Source: DASTFY01 sp963829955 (GTDB lineage: Bacteria; Actinomycetota; Acidimicrobiia; Acidimicrobiales; Ilumatobacteraceae). Taken from it: a DNA stretch of 64,000 bases. Position numbers and translations under genes: made by a program. The notes under the pieces were generated by a model. It made no database searches. It was given only the letters and a program-made list of their open reading frames with translations, and was not told the DNA's origin. Location: NCBI GenBank assembly GCA_963829955.1, contig CAWHKS010000001.1, positions 372,001 to 436,000 of the forward strand. Reading direction: 5' to 3'. Below are positions 35,467 through 45,235 of this stretch, one piece after another; the stretch's first letter is position 1; each line of letters begins with the position of its first letter.

Positions 35467-36495
35467 GGATTCCCCCTTGTGGTTGCACTTGTGGTCGTGG
35501 GATCGGAGATCAGGCGAACGTCGTCCTCGCGCCACGACAGGACCACAGCGCTGCCCGGTGCGGCGTCCGTGTGGTCGCTCGTGTTGGGCCGGCTGACGAG
35601 GAGCCGGCCGCCGGCATCGAGGGCGACGACGAAGCGGGTCTCGGCGCCGAGGTAGAGCACCTCGAAGACGGTGCCGCGGCAGCGGATGGCGTCGGCGGCG
35701 ACGGCGGCGCCCGGTGCGATCATGCGGATGCGCTCGGGCCGGATGGTGGCGACGACGTCTCGGCCGAGGACGGCACGCGCCGCGTCACCGCTCAGCAGGT
35801 TCGTGGTCCCGACGAAGCCGGCGACGAACACGGTGGCCGGGTGCTCATAGATCTCGAGGGGTGTGCCCACCTGCTCGATCGAGCCCGCGGTTGAACACGG
35901 CCACCCGGTCGCTCATCGAGAGTGCCTCGTGCTGGTCGTGGGTGACGAACACGAACGTGATGCCCACCTCGTGCTGGATGGCCTTGAGCTCGACCTGCAT
36001 CTCCTCACGGAGCTTGAGGTCGAGCGCGCCGAGCGGCTCGTCGAGCAACAGGACCTTGGGCCGGTTGACGAGGGCCCGGGCCAGCGCGACCCGCTGGCGT
36101 TGACCGCCGGAGAGCTGGCTCGGCCGCCGACGCTGGAAGTCGGCCAGGCGCACGCTGGCCAGCGCCTCCGTGGCCCGCCGCCGGCGCTCGGCCCGCCCGA
36201 CACCCTTGACCCGCAGCCCGTATTCGACGTTCTGGCCCACGTCCATGTGCGGGAAGAGGGCGTAGTCCTGGAACACGGTGTTGACGTCGCGGTCGTAGGG
36301 CGCGAGGTGCGATACGTCCCGACCCTCGAGGAGCACGGCGCCCGCCGTCGGCACTTCGAAGCCGGCGATCATGCGAAGGACCGTCGTCTTGCCGGAGCCG
36401 GACGGCCCCAGCATGGAGAAGAACTCCCCGTGGCGGATCACGAGGTCCACGGCGTCGACGGCCACCACCTCGCCGAACTCCTTGCGCAGGTGCAC
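35463..36495 (-). CDS. potA: Polyamine-type ABC transporter ATPase PotA (one frameshift)
   Basis: About 343 aa when repaired. The nucleotide-binding domain has GPSGSGKTTVLRMIAG, the Q-loop VFQDYALFPHM, signature LSGGQRQRVALARAL, Walker B VLLLDEPLGALD and the H-loop THDQHEAL. The TOBE-type C-terminus (TIRPERIRM, RLLVSRPN) follows. The two parts are joined by removing one base of the CCC run at 35884-35886, restoring VFNRGSIEQVGTPLEIYEHP. Conserved order and the intact downstream genes argue for a sequencing error. The first usable start is GTG 36495. Confidence 0.88.
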
Positions 36496-36660
36496 GAGCT
36501 CGACGGCGGCGCCATCTCCCGGGGCATGCCCGCGCTCGGCGCCGGCAGCGTCTCCGTCACTCGCCCCTACCCCCCGAACCCCGGCTGACCAGATCGGCCG
36601 GTCACGTTACACCGCCGTCCTGCGACCAGGCCCCACCGCCGGGGCCGCCACGGACGGCCG

Positions 36661-39600
36661 TCACACCTGGGTCGAGATCCGCTCGACGAGGACCTTGGAC
36701 GAGCCTCCTGGCTGCATCGTCACGCCGATGAGGGAGTCGGCCGCCTCCATGGTGCGCTTCTGATGGCTGACGACGAGGAGCTGGGCGTCGGCCCGGAACT
36801 CGGCGAGGAGCCCGAGGAAGCGATGCAGGTTGACGTCGTCGAGCGCGGCCTCCACCTCGTCCATGACGTAGAAGGGCGACGGACGGCTGCGGAACACGGC
36901 GAACAGGAAAGCCAGCGCGGTGAGAGACCGCTCGCCGCCGGACAACAGCGACAGCTTCTTCACGTTCTTGCCCGACGGCTTGGCCTCGACCTCGATGCCG
37001 GTCGCGAGGAGGTCCTCGGGCTGGGTGAGGATCAGCCGCCCGATCCCGCCCGGAAAGAGCGTCGTGAACAGCGCGGTGAAGTTCTCGCTGACGTCGGCGA
37101 AGGCGGCGGCGAACACCGACTGGATCTCCGCATCCACCGAGCGGATGACGCGCTGCAGGTCGCGCCGGGTGGAGCGCACGTCCTCCAACTGCTGCTCGAG
37201 GAAGCCGTGGCGCTCCTGCAGGGCCGTGAACTCCTCCAGGGCCAGCGGGTTGATGGGACCCATGAGCCGGATCTCGCGCTCCAGATCCCGCACCCGCGCC
37301 GCCGCTGTGACGCCCTCGGGCAGGGGCGGCTGCTCGGTCGCCATGGCCACGGACGGCTCGGTGTCCAGCTCGTGGCGGACGTGCTCGACCGCGGCCTCCA
37401 GGCGCGTGCGCACCTCGGCGTCCGTGATCTCGCAGCGCCGCTGCCGTTCGCCGATCTCGGCCAGCTTCCGCTCGGCGTCGGCCCGTTCGACCCGCAGCTG
37501 CTCGAGCGCCTGGCTGGCCGCCCGCGCCGCCTCCAGCTGCCGCCTCCGCTGCTCGTGCAGTTCGGTGAGGCGCAACTCGACCGTGCGTCGGTGACGCTCG
37601 ACCAGGTCGGCGAGGCGCCCGACGGCCAGGGAGGAGCGCTCGATGAGCTCGACCCGCGCGCCGGCATCTGCATGTGCCCGGCTGCCGGCCTCCAGGCGGC
37701 TCTCGACGTCGTGCAGACGCTGCTCCAAGAGGGCGGCTCGCTCGTCCACCCCGGCGGTCCGAACGGCCAGGTCCCGGCGGCGAGTGGCGAGCGCCTGGGC
37801 CCGCTCCTCCCGGCGGCGCCGCTGCTCGTACCGCAGTCGGGCTGCCTCCACCTCCGAGGCCTCGTCCGCCTCCAGGGCCTCGAGGGAGCGTTCCAGCTCG
37901 GCAACGACCGTCTCCTCTCGGGTCCCGGCGGCGACCAGCGCTTCGCGCTCGCTCCGGAACTGGTCGAGTGCCGTCCGCAGGTCGTCGCCGCGGCGGCGCG
38001 CGCCGTCCACGGCCTGCTCGGCCCCGGCGCGGTCAGCGACCAGGGAGTCCAGCCGGGCCCGGAGCGATCCGTGACCGGCGGCCAGTGCGTCCCGCTCGCG
38101 GCGGAGATCGGCCAGCCGCTGCCCGGCCGTCGTCACGTCGACGGCCACGGTGGCGCTCCTGGTCCGGGCCTCGTCGAGCGCGGCGGCGGTGGCCCCTGCA
38201 CCGCCCAATCCGACGCGGAAGCCGGCCGGGGAGAAGCGGTCGCCCTCCCGGGTCACGACGGTCAGGTCCGGGTGGGCCAGGGCCAGATCGAGAGCGTCAG
38301 ACCAACCCCCGTCGAGCACGACCGCGCCGGTCAGCAGATCGTCCAGCACGGTCGCCACCCGCGCATCGCCTGCGCGGACGAGCGCCCGCACCGATCGGCC
38401 GCCCGTCAGGTCCACGGCGGGGGCGGTCCGGCGCCCGGACGGCGCTGGACCTGGTGCGAGCACCCCACCGTGGACCCGGGCCGCGTGCAGGTGGCCGAGC
38501 GCACGGCGGGCCGCACCCGTGTCCGCCACGACGACCGACCCAAGTGCCTCACCGAGGGCAGCCTCGACGGCGGCCTCCCATCCATGCTCGATCTCGACGA
38601 CGTCAAGCAAGGAACCCAGCACACCATCGACGTTGCCGAGGTGCTCGGCGCCCGCCTTCGCCCGGGCCGCGTCCAGCGCCTGGGCAAATGCTTCCACGCG
38701 GGCCGTCCACGCCGTGGCACGGGCCTCGGCCTCCCGGTGTGCCGCCTCTGCGGCGACGACCTCCGCATCGCCGTGTTCGAGTGCCGCGCCCGCGGCTTCG
38801 ACCTCGGTCGCCAACCGACCTTCCGCCTCGACCAACTGTGCCACCTCTTGGTCGAGCTCGGTGATCCGGGCCACGAGCAGCCGCTGCTTCTCCTCGAGGG
38901 TGCTGATGCGCGTCCCGGAGTGAGTCAGTGCCTCGGACCCCTGCAGCCGGGCGGCCCGCCTCGCGTGGAGCTCGCCCCGCACCTCGGCGGCGGCCCGGGC
39001 GGCCCGCGTGCCGTCGGCGGCGTCCTCGTCCGCGGCGTCGCCGTCCGTCGCCGGTTCAGCCCCGCCCGCAGTCCACTCGTCGTCCTCCAGGGCCCGCACC
39101 TCGGGCTCCAGCGCCCGCCGGGCCTCGGCCACCGCCGCCAGCTCGGACCGCAGCCGGGCCGCGTCGGCCTCCAGGCTCACGGCCACGCTCTCGTCCATGA
39201 GCTGCACGCGGTCACGTTCCAGGCTGCGGCGCCGTTCCAACAGGACGGCCGAGAGTCCCCGCGCCCGTTCGCGGAGCTGCTCGACACGGACCAGCGCGTC
39301 GCCGACGTCGCCCGTGCCTCCCGCGCCGAGGCTCGCTTCGGCGGCGAGGACGGCAGTGTCCATGCGCGCCAGCTCCCGCCGGACCGCGCCCTCCTGCTCA
39401 TCAAGCTGACGGCGCTCCTCGGCCAGCGTCTCGCCGCGGCGTTGCAACGCCGCGATCTCGCGACCCGTCACGTGGATGCGCAAGGTGGTCAGCTCCCCGA
39501 CCACCTCGCCGTGGCGGCGCGCCGCCTCGGCCTGGCGCTCCAGCGGGCGGAGCTGGCGGCGGACCTCCCGCAGCAGATCCTGGACGCGGAGGAGGTTGCC

Positions 39601-40155
39601 CTCCGTGGCCTCCAGGCGGCGTTCGGCCCGCTCCTTGCGCTTGCGGTACTTGAGGACCCCGGCCGCTTCCTCGATGATCGCCCGGCGATCCTCGGGGCGG
39701 GCGTTGAGCACCCCGTCGATCTGACCCTGGCTGACGATGACGTGCTGCTGCCGTCCGACCCCCGAGTCGCTGAGCAACTCCTGCACGTCGAGGAGCCGGC
39801 AGGGCACCCCGTTGATGGCGTACTCGCTGTCGCCCGAACGCCAGAGCGTGCGGGTGATGGTGACCTCGCTGAACTCGATGGCGAGCAGCCCGGCCGAGTT
39901 GTCGATGGTGAGGCTGACCTCGGCCCGGCCCAGCGCCGGCCGGCGGGCCGTCCCGGCGAAGATGACGTCGTCCATCTTCTGGCTGCGCACGCTGCTGGGC
40001 GCCTGCGCACCGAGCACCCAGGCGATGGCGTCGACCACGTTCGACTTGCCGCTGCCGTTGGGACCGACGACGACCGTCACGCCCGGCTCCAGGTCGAGCG
40101 CGGTCGTCTCGGCGAAGGACTTGAACCCCTTGAGCGTGAGCTGGCGCAAGAACAC
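36661..40155 (-). CDS. smc: Chromosome segregation protein SMC
   Basis: 1164 aa. The head N-lobe has GPNGSGKSNVVDAIAWVLG and the hinge lies roughly at residues 490-640 (LLDVVEIEHGWEAAVEAALGEAL). Two long Arg/Glu/Ala-rich coiled coils flank it. The C-lobe carries LSGGERSLTALAF and Walker B FYVMDEVEAALDD. SMC compacts and orients the chromosome with ScpA/ScpB, which are not in this window. GTG 40155 precedes FLRQLTLKGFKSFAETT, the family start. The gene ends 166 bases upstream of potA on the same strand. Confidence 0.96.
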   Translation of the reverse strand: MFLRQLTLKGFKSFAETTALDLEPGVTVVVGPNGSGKSNVVDAIAWVLGAQAPSSVRSQKMDDVIFAGTARRPALGRAEVSLTIDNSAGLLAIEFSEVTITRTLWRSGDSEYAINGVPCRLLDVQELLSDSGVGRQQHVIVSQGQIDGVLNARPEDRRAIIEEAAGVLKYRKRKERAERRLEATEGNLLRVQDLLREVRRQLRPLERQAEAARRHGEVVGELTTLRIHVTGREIAALQRRGETLAEERRQLDEQEGAVRRELARMDTAVLAAEASLGAGGTGDVGDALVRVEQLRERARGLSAVLLERRRSLERDRVQLMDESVAVSLEADAARLRSELAAVAEARRALEPEVRALEDDEWTAGGAEPATDGDAADEDAADGTRAARAAAEVRGELHARRAARLQGSEALTHSGTRISTLEEKQRLLVARITELDQEVAQLVEAEGRLATEVEAAGAALEHGDAEVVAAEAAHREAEARATAWTARVEAFAQALDAARAKAGAEHLGNVDGVLGSLLDVVEIEHGWEAAVEAALGEALGSVVVADTGAARRALGHLHAARVHGGVLAPGPAPSGRRTAPAVDLTGGRSVRALVRAGDARVATVLDDLLTGAVVLDGGWSDALDLALAHPDLTVVTREGDRFSPAGFRVGLGGAGATAAALDEARTRSATVAVDVTTAGQRLADLRRERDALAAGHGSLRARLDSLVADRAGAEQAVDGARRRGDDLRTALDQFRSEREALVAAGTREETVVAELERSLEALEADEASEVEAARLRYEQRRRREERAQALATRRRDLAVRTAGVDERAALLEQRLHDVESRLEAGSRAHADAGARVELIERSSLAVGRLADLVERHRRTVELRLTELHEQRRRQLEAARAASQALEQLRVERADAERKLAEIGERQRRCEITDAEVRTRLEAAVEHVRHELDTEPSVAMATEQPPLPEGVTAAARVRDLEREIRLMGPINPLALEEFTALQERHGFLEQQLEDVRSTRRDLQRVIRSVDAEIQSVFAAAFADVSENFTALFTTLFPGGIGRLILTQPEDLLATGIEVEAKPSGKNVKKLSLLSGGERSLTALAFLFAVFRSRPSPFYVMDEVEAALDDVNLHRFLGLLAEFRADAQLLVVSHQKRTMEAADSLIGVTMQPGGSSKVLVERISTQV

Positions 40156-40296
40156 GGCGAGCGTGGACGCTACCTGAGCGACCTGCCGCGAACGGGGAAC
40201 CTCGCGCGACCCGGAGAGGCTGTGCGCACGGACGGGCGCGGGCCCGCGGCCGCCGTAGCCTACGCTGCGGCTGCCCGTGACCGTGGAGGCAACCGC

Positions 40297-40737
40297 ATGG
40301 CCCGCAAGCAGGCCCAGAACGAGCCGCATCCCTTCGCCCAGAGCTTGCACGCCGTCGATCTGTTCGCCGACCTAGAGCCGCGCGAGCTGGACGTCCTGGC
40401 CAACGTGGCTCGGGACTACCACTACGGGCCCGGGGACGTCGTGGTGGCCGAGGGCGACGAGAGTGGGCGCTTCCACCTGATCGTCAGCGGTCGGGCCAAC
40501 GCGTCCGTCGGGGGCACGGTCGTGGCCGAGTTCGGCCCGGGCAACTACTTCGGCGAGCTGGCCATGATCGACCGGCAACCCCGGTCGGCCACTGTCTCCG
40601 CCATCGACGATCTGGAAACCCTCTCGCTGGCCTCGATCTCCATCCGCCCAGTCCTCCGCGAGCACCCGGACATCGCCTTCAAGATGCTGGAGAAGCTGGC
40701 CGCGCGCCTGCGCGCGACGGACGCCAAGCTCCACTGA
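40297..40737 (+). CDS. Cyclic-nucleotide-binding domain protein
   Basis: 146 aa, almost all one cNMP-binding beta-barrel. It runs from LFADLEPRELDVLANVARDYHYGPGDVVVAEGD to the phosphate-binding cassette YFGELAMIDRQPRSATVSA, whose G-E and R-S-A residues are those that hold the cyclic phosphate. No DNA-binding or catalytic domain is attached, so it is a free sensor or a regulatory subunit. ATG 40297 follows a GGAGG site. It ends two bases before the GH1 gene, and the two are probably one transcript. Confidence 0.85.
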   Translation: MARKQAQNEPHPFAQSLHAVDLFADLEPRELDVLANVARDYHYGPGDVVVAEGDESGRFHLIVSGRANASVGGTVVAEFGPGNYFGELAMIDRQPRSATVSAIDDLETLSLASISIRPVLREHPDIAFKMLEKLAARLRATDAKLH

Positions 40738-40739
40738 GC

Positions 40740-42095
40740 GTGCGGTTTCCGGTCGGGTTCGTCTGGGGCGCCGCGACGTCGGCGTTCCAGATCGAAGGGG
40801 CGAGTCGCGAGGACGGCAAGGGTCCGTCCATCTGGGACACGTTCTGCCGTCAGCCCGGTCGGGTGGCCGACGGCGCGACCGGCGACGTGGCCATCGACCA
40901 CTACCACCGCCACCGCGAGGACCTCGCGCTGCTGGCCGAGCTCGGCTACGGCGCGTACCGGTTCTCCATCTCGTGGCCGCGCGTGCTGCCGCTGGGCCGC
41001 GGCACCGTCAGCCGCGCCGGCCTCGGCTTCTACGACCAGCTCGTCGACGAGGCGTTGGAGCTGGGGTTGGAGCCGTACCCGACGCTGTACCACTGGGACC
41101 TCCCCCAGGCCCTGCAGGACGAGGGGGGTTGGCCGACCCGGGGCACCGCGGCCTGGTTCTCGGACTACGCGGCGCTGATGATCGAGCGACTCGGCGATCG
41201 GGTGACCCGCTGGGCGACCCTCAACGAGCCGTGGTGCGCCGCGTTCCTCGGCCACTTCGCCGGCATCCACGCCCCGGGGGTGCAGGACGCCCGCGCCGCC
41301 GTCGCCTCGTCCCACCACCTGCTGCTGGGCCACGGCCTGGCGACCGCGGCGATGCGGGCCGCTCGCCCCGATGCCCAACTCGGAATCGTCGTGAATCCGG
41401 CGCCTGTGGTCGGCCTCGACGGCATCGGAGACGATGCTGTGCGGCGGGTCGACGGCCTCCGGAACCGCTGGTTCCTGGATCCGGTCCTCACCGGCTCGTA
41501 CCCCAAGGACGTCCTCGACGATCTGGCTGCCGTCCTCGACGACCTGATCGAGCCCGGGGACCTCGACACCATCGCCGCGCCGCTCGACTGGCTGGGCGTG
41601 AACTACTACCACGACCTGCTGCTGGAGCCGCCGGTCGAGCCTGAGCCTTGGCCTTACCCATTCGCGCCGCCGGCCCACACGGCGGCGCGGACCGAGCTCG
41701 TCACCGACCTGTCCTGGCCGGTGACGCCGAACGGCCTGGCCGACCTCCTCCGTCACCTGCGCGACACCTACCCCGGCCTCCCCCCGCTGGCCGTCACCGA
41801 GAACGGCGCCGCGTTCACCGACCCGCTCGTCGACGGCCGGATCGCTGACGACCGCCGTATCACGTACCTGGCCGGCCACCTGGAGGCGCTGGCCTCAGCC
41901 ATGGCCGACGGGGTGGACGTGTTCGGCTACTTCGTGTGGTCGGCCTTCGACAACCTCGAGTGGCACGACGGGTACCGCCCGCGCTTCGGCGTGATCCACG
42001 TGGACTACGAGACCATGGTGCGCACGCCGAAGGACAGCGCCCTGTGGCTGCGCGAGTTCATCGACAGCAGCCGCCCGCCCGCCGACGCCGACTGA
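40740..42095 (+). CDS. Glycoside hydrolase family 1 beta-glucosidase
   Basis: 451 aa, usual GH1 length. Signature elements: FVWGAATSAFQIEGA at the N-terminus, the acid/base Glu in ATLNEPWCAAF (~165), and the nucleophile Glu in AVTENGAAF (~353). The sugar-binding FGYFVWSAFDNLEW follows. It should cleave beta-glucosides from cello-oligosaccharides or plant glycosides, with retention. There is no signal peptide, so it works on imported sugars. GTG 40740 begins with the family start RFPVGF. Confidence 0.95.
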   Translation: MRFPVGFVWGAATSAFQIEGASREDGKGPSIWDTFCRQPGRVADGATGDVAIDHYHRHREDLALLAELGYGAYRFSISWPRVLPLGRGTVSRAGLGFYDQLVDEALELGLEPYPTLYHWDLPQALQDEGGWPTRGTAAWFSDYAALMIERLGDRVTRWATLNEPWCAAFLGHFAGIHAPGVQDARAAVASSHHLLLGHGLATAAMRAARPDAQLGIVVNPAPVVGLDGIGDDAVRRVDGLRNRWFLDPVLTGSYPKDVLDDLAAVLDDLIEPGDLDTIAAPLDWLGVNYYHDLLLEPPVEPEPWPYPFAPPAHTAARTELVTDLSWPVTPNGLADLLRHLRDTYPGLPPLAVTENGAAFTDPLVDGRIADDRRITYLAGHLEALASAMADGVDVFGYFVWSAFDNLEWHDGYRPRFGVIHVDYETMVRTPKDSALWLREFIDSSRPPADAD

Positions 42096-42126
42096 CGATT
42101 CCGGGGGCTTTGCCCTCCCCTCGCCA

Positions 42127-42960
42127 CTACCGCTGGCAGCGGGGGCAGAAGAACGTCGAGCGGCCCGCGAACGGGACGCGCACGATCGTGGCCTTCCGGC
42201 ACCGGGGGCACGGGGCGCCGGCCCGGCCGTACACGCGGTGTTGGTACTGGTAGCGGCCGGGCTCGCCCGACAGGCCGACGTACTGGTTGTCGGTGAGCGT
42301 CGAGCCGCCGGCGGCGATGGCCGCGGCGAGCACGTCGTCGATGGCCTGCCGCATCGCTCGGATCCGGCGGGCGTCGAGGGTGCCGGCGGGACGGTCGAAG
42401 CGCAGCCGGGCCGCGTGCAGGACCTCGTCCGTATAGATGTTGCCCAGCCCGGCCACCCGTTGCTGGTCCAGCAACCAGGCCTTGAGGGGCCGGGAGCGTC
42501 CCGCCAGCCGGGCCCGCAGCACGGCGGAGGTCAGGCCGTCCACCACCGGGTCCGGGCCCAGCCGCGCCAGCTCCGGGACCTCGATGTCGGCGCGGTCGGG
42601 GTCGAACACCACGATCTCACCGAACGTCCGGGGGTCCACGAAACGCAGCTCCTCACCGTCCAGGGTCATGACGACGTGGCTGTGGGGCGGCCGGGGTGTG
42701 CCCGCGGGTGCCAGCAGCAGCTTGCCGGTCATCCGGAGGTGGATCATGACGGCATCGCCGGAGTCCAACGCGGACACGAGGTACTTGCCCCGCCGTGCCG
42801 CCGCCGTCACGGTCGTCCCGGTCAGGCCGTCGATGACCGCCTGGCGCGACGTGCGCCGCACCGTGCGCTCGCGCCCGACCTCCACCCGCTCGATGCGGCG
42901 GCCGACGACCCGGGCTTCGAGCCCGCGCCGGACGGTCTCGACCTCGGGCAGCTCGGGCAT
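42127..42960 (-). CDS. fpg: Formamidopyrimidine-DNA glycosylase
   Basis: 277 aa. Catalytic Pro-2 and Glu-3 lead the sequence (MPELPEVETVRRGLE), and the Lys of RRGKYLV and the H2TH region (LDQQRVAGLGNIYTDEVL) are intact. The C-terminal zinc finger reads CPRCRKATIVRVPFAGRSTFF then CPRC. It removes 8-oxoguanine and cuts the backbone. It follows rnc by 10 bases, the usual pairing. Confidence 0.97.
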   Translation of the reverse strand: MPELPEVETVRRGLEARVVGRRIERVEVGRERTVRRTSRQAVIDGLTGTTVTAAARRGKYLVSALDSGDAVMIHLRMTGKLLLAPAGTPRPPHSHVVMTLDGEELRFVDPRTFGEIVVFDPDRADIEVPELARLGPDPVVDGLTSAVLRARLAGRSRPLKAWLLDQQRVAGLGNIYTDEVLHAARLRFDRPAGTLDARRIRAMRQAIDDVLAAAIAAGGSTLTDNQYVGLSGEPGRYQYQHRVYGRAGAPCPRCRKATIVRVPFAGRSTFFCPRCQR

Positions 42961-42970
42961 GGCCGTCCGT

Positions 42971-43636
42971 TCAGGCGTCGGTCGGCAGCGCGGCGGTCTC
43001 CTCCGCACTGGTGACCAGCGCCTCGAACGCCTCCCGGGCCGCCGCCTGCTCGGCCTGCTTCTTGCTCCGTCCCTCGCCCTGCCCCCACACACGGCCCGCC
43101 ACCTCGGCCTGGGCGAAGAAGCGCTTGGCGTGGTCAGGCCCCTCGTCCCGGAGCCGGTACACCGGCGGGGCCTCGAACAGGCGCACCGCCAGCTCCTGGA
43201 GCGCCGTCTTGTGATCGAGCGCGCCGAGGGCGTGGACGGTGTCGACGATCCGCTGACCGAGCAGACGCTGGACGAAGTCGTAGCCGACCTCGGCCCCGCC
43301 GTCGAGGTAGACGGCACCGATGATGGCCTCGAAGGCGTCCGAGAGGATCGAGCGCTTCTGCCGGCCGCCCGCCGCGGCCTCACCCTTGCCGAGCAGCAGG
43401 GCATGGCCGACCCCGAGCTCCTCGGCCACCTTGGCCAGCGCGTCGGCGTTGACGACGGCTTTGCGCAGGTCCGTGAGCTTGCCCTCGTCCAGGCCGTCCT
43501 CCTGGCGGTAGGCCAGGTCGGCGACGACCCAGCCCAGGACGGCGTCGCCCAGGAACTCCAGCCGTTCGTTGGAGGCCTGCCCGGCGACCTCCGCGCACCA
43601 CGAGCGATGGGCGAGGGCTTGGCGTAGCAGGGCCAC
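42971..43636 (-). CDS. rnc: Ribonuclease III
   Basis: At least 221 aa. The RNase III signature NERLEFLGDAVLGWVVADL and the downstream Asp/Glu pair (SDAFEAIIGAVYLDGG) are intact, and a dsRNA-binding domain ends the protein (GQGEGRSKKQAEQAAAREAF). GTG 43636 is only the first standard start: the frame stays open upstream and encodes SGRLGYVFGD, which all family members have. The real start may be CTG 43669, or it may be hidden by a one-base error near the acpP stop. It processes rRNA and mRNA duplexes. Confidence 0.93.
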   Translation of the reverse strand: MALLRQALAHRSWCAEVAGQASNERLEFLGDAVLGWVVADLAYRQEDGLDEGKLTDLRKAVVNADALAKVAEELGVGHALLLGKGEAAAGGRQKRSILSDAFEAIIGAVYLDGGAEVGYDFVQRLLGQRIVDTVHALGALDHKTALQELAVRLFEAPPVYRLRDEGPDHAKRFFAQAEVAGRVWGQGEGRSKKQAEQAAAREAFEALVTSAEETAALPTDA

Positions 43637-43691
43637 GTCACCGAAGACGTAGCCGAGCCGCCCGCTCAGCTCATGGATCTCTTGGTCCGTG

Positions 43692-43988
43692 TCAGCTCCC
43701 CTTGACCCGGTCGTTCACGTAGTCGACGGCGTCCCGCACGCTCTTCAGATCGGCCAGGTCCTCATCCTCGATGCGAAAGCCCACGCTCCGCTCGCCCAAC
43801 TCCTCCTCGAGGGCTTCGACGAGCTCGATGAGCGCCAGTGAGTCGGCATCGAGGTCGTCGGCGAACGATTGGCCCTCGGTGATGGTGGCCGGGTCGATCT
43901 CGAGGATGTCCGCCAGCCGATCGCGCACGATCTCGAAGATGGCGTTGCGGTCGAGCGGCCCCTGCTCGACATGGGTCTCGGCCGGCAC
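43692..43988 (-). CDS. acpP: Acyl carrier protein
   Basis: 98 aa. The phosphopantetheine attachment Ser is in DDLDADSLALIELVEALEEEL. The N-terminal IFEIVRDRLADIL helix and acidic surface are typical. GTG 43988 lies behind AGGAGG, an excellent ribosome-binding site. It sits between plsX and rnc as in many bacteria and would carry acyl chains for fatty-acid synthesis. Confidence 0.95.
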   Translation of the reverse strand: MPAETHVEQGPLDRNAIFEIVRDRLADILEIDPATITEGQSFADDLDADSLALIELVEALEEELGERSVGFRIEDEDLADLKSVRDAVDYVNDRVKGS

Positions 43989-44040
43989 GTCTGACCTCCT
44001 GGGTTGGGCGACTGTCGATCGTAGCGGTCGGGGAACGCCC

Positions 44041-45012
44041 TCAGTCGTCTGTGACCGCCGCCCGAAGCTCGGCCACCACGTCCTCGACGACCATCTCCTG
44101 GGCCATCTTGATGGCGTTGAACATGGCCTTCGCGCTCGATGAGCCGTGGCTGATGATGCAGACCCCACGGACCCCGAGGAGCATGGCGCCGCCGAAGCTC
44201 TCGGGCTCCAGGCTCTCGTACAGGTCGGCGAGCACCGGACGCAGCGGCTCGAACCGGGCCGCCCGCTCGTCGGTGGACGTCAGGGCCTGCTCGACGGCGT
44301 TCATGATGGCCGGCAGCGCCCCCTCCAGGGACTTGAGCACGACGTTGCCGCTGAACCCGTCGGTGACCACGATGTCGACGTCGTCGGTGAGGATGTCGCG
44401 GCCCTCGACGTTCCCGATGAAGGTCACGCCGGGCGCGTCCTCCAGCAGCGCGTGCGCCTCCTTGACGAGGGTGTTGCCCTTGGTGTTCTCCTCGCCGATC
44501 GAGAGCAGGCCCACCTTTGGCGCGTCGAGGCCGAAGCGGTGGCGGGCGAAGACCGAGCCCATCTGCGCGAACTGCACCAGCCACTCGGGCTGGCACTCGG
44601 CGTTGGCGCCGGCGTCCAGCAGGACGGTCGCCCGGGTGCTCCCGGGGACGGGCAGGACGGTGGCGATGGCCGGCCTGCTCACGCCCTTGATCCTCCCCAT
44701 GCGCAGCAGCGCAGAGGCCATGGCGGCGCCGGTGTTGCCGGCCGAGACCATGGCCGACGCCGCGCCGTCACGCACCGCCTCGGCCGCCCGCACGAGCGTG
44801 GCGTCCTTCTTGCGGCGCACACCCCCGGCCGGGTCCTCCCCCATCCCGATCACCTCGGAGGCGGTGAGACGCGCGAGGCCCGCGGTGTCGAGGCCCTCGG
44901 GGCCGACCAGCACGACGTCGATGCCCAACTCGTCGGCGGCGCGCCGCGCACCGGCGACGATCTCGCTGGGGGCATTGTCGCCCCCCATGGCGTCGACGGC
45001 GATGGGGAGCAT
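44041..45012 (-). CDS. plsX: Phosphate acyltransferase PlsX
   Basis: 323 aa. The N-terminus (IAVDAMGGDNAPSEIVAG) and glycine-rich blocks (VSAGNTGAAMA, DGFSGNVVLKSLEGAL) define PlsX, which makes acyl-phosphate from acyl-ACP for phospholipid synthesis. ATG 45012 is 46 bases downstream of rpmF. The C-terminal segment FGGAMLLGVRGV is conserved. Confidence 0.95.
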   Translation of the reverse strand: MLPIAVDAMGGDNAPSEIVAGARRAADELGIDVVLVGPEGLDTAGLARLTASEVIGMGEDPAGGVRRKKDATLVRAAEAVRDGAASAMVSAGNTGAAMASALLRMGRIKGVSRPAIATVLPVPGSTRATVLLDAGANAECQPEWLVQFAQMGSVFARHRFGLDAPKVGLLSIGEENTKGNTLVKEAHALLEDAPGVTFIGNVEGRDILTDDVDIVVTDGFSGNVVLKSLEGALPAIMNAVEQALTSTDERAARFEPLRPVLADLYESLEPESFGGAMLLGVRGVCIISHGSSSAKAMFNAIKMAQEMVVEDVVAELRAAVTDD

Positions 45013-45058
45013 CAGCGGCGACGACGGGGACAGGGCCGCTTCGGCGCGGGCTGGAGGG

Positions 45059-45235
45059 TCAGACGTCGACTGCGACGCGGTTCTTGTACCAACCGCACGT
45101 CGGGCAGACCACGTGGGGCAGCTTGGCCGAGCCGCAGCGGGGGCACAGCGAGCGCGCCGGCTCGGACAGCCGCCACGCGCCGGCCCGGTGGCTGCGCGCC
45201 TTCGACTTCGACCGCTTCTTCTTGGGGACTGCCAT
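45059..45235 (-). CDS. rpmF: 50S ribosomal protein L32
   Basis: 58 aa, encoded from ATG 45235. The sequence begins MAVPKKKRSKSKARSHRAG and continues with a zinc ribbon: CPRCGSAKLPHVVCPTCG (two C-x2-C pairs), then WYKNRVAVDV. It is a zinc-binding structural protein of the large subunit, and its place beside plsX and DUF177 is standard. Confidence 0.95.
   Translation of the reverse strand: MAVPKKKRSKSKARSHRAGAWRLSEPARSLCPRCGSAKLPHVVCPTCGWYKNRVAVDV

Noticed and set aside
36763..40296. A 1324-aa frame running antisense to smc
   Set aside because: It is the GC-rich shadow of the minus-strand smc coils: composition is Arg/Gly/Pro/Ala noise and only its last ~146 residues (the cNMP domain) are real, from ATG 40297.
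42961..43641. Extension of the fpg frame upstream of its Met
   Set aside because: It runs through rnc in the wrong frame; fpg begins with the obligatory M-P-E-L-P.
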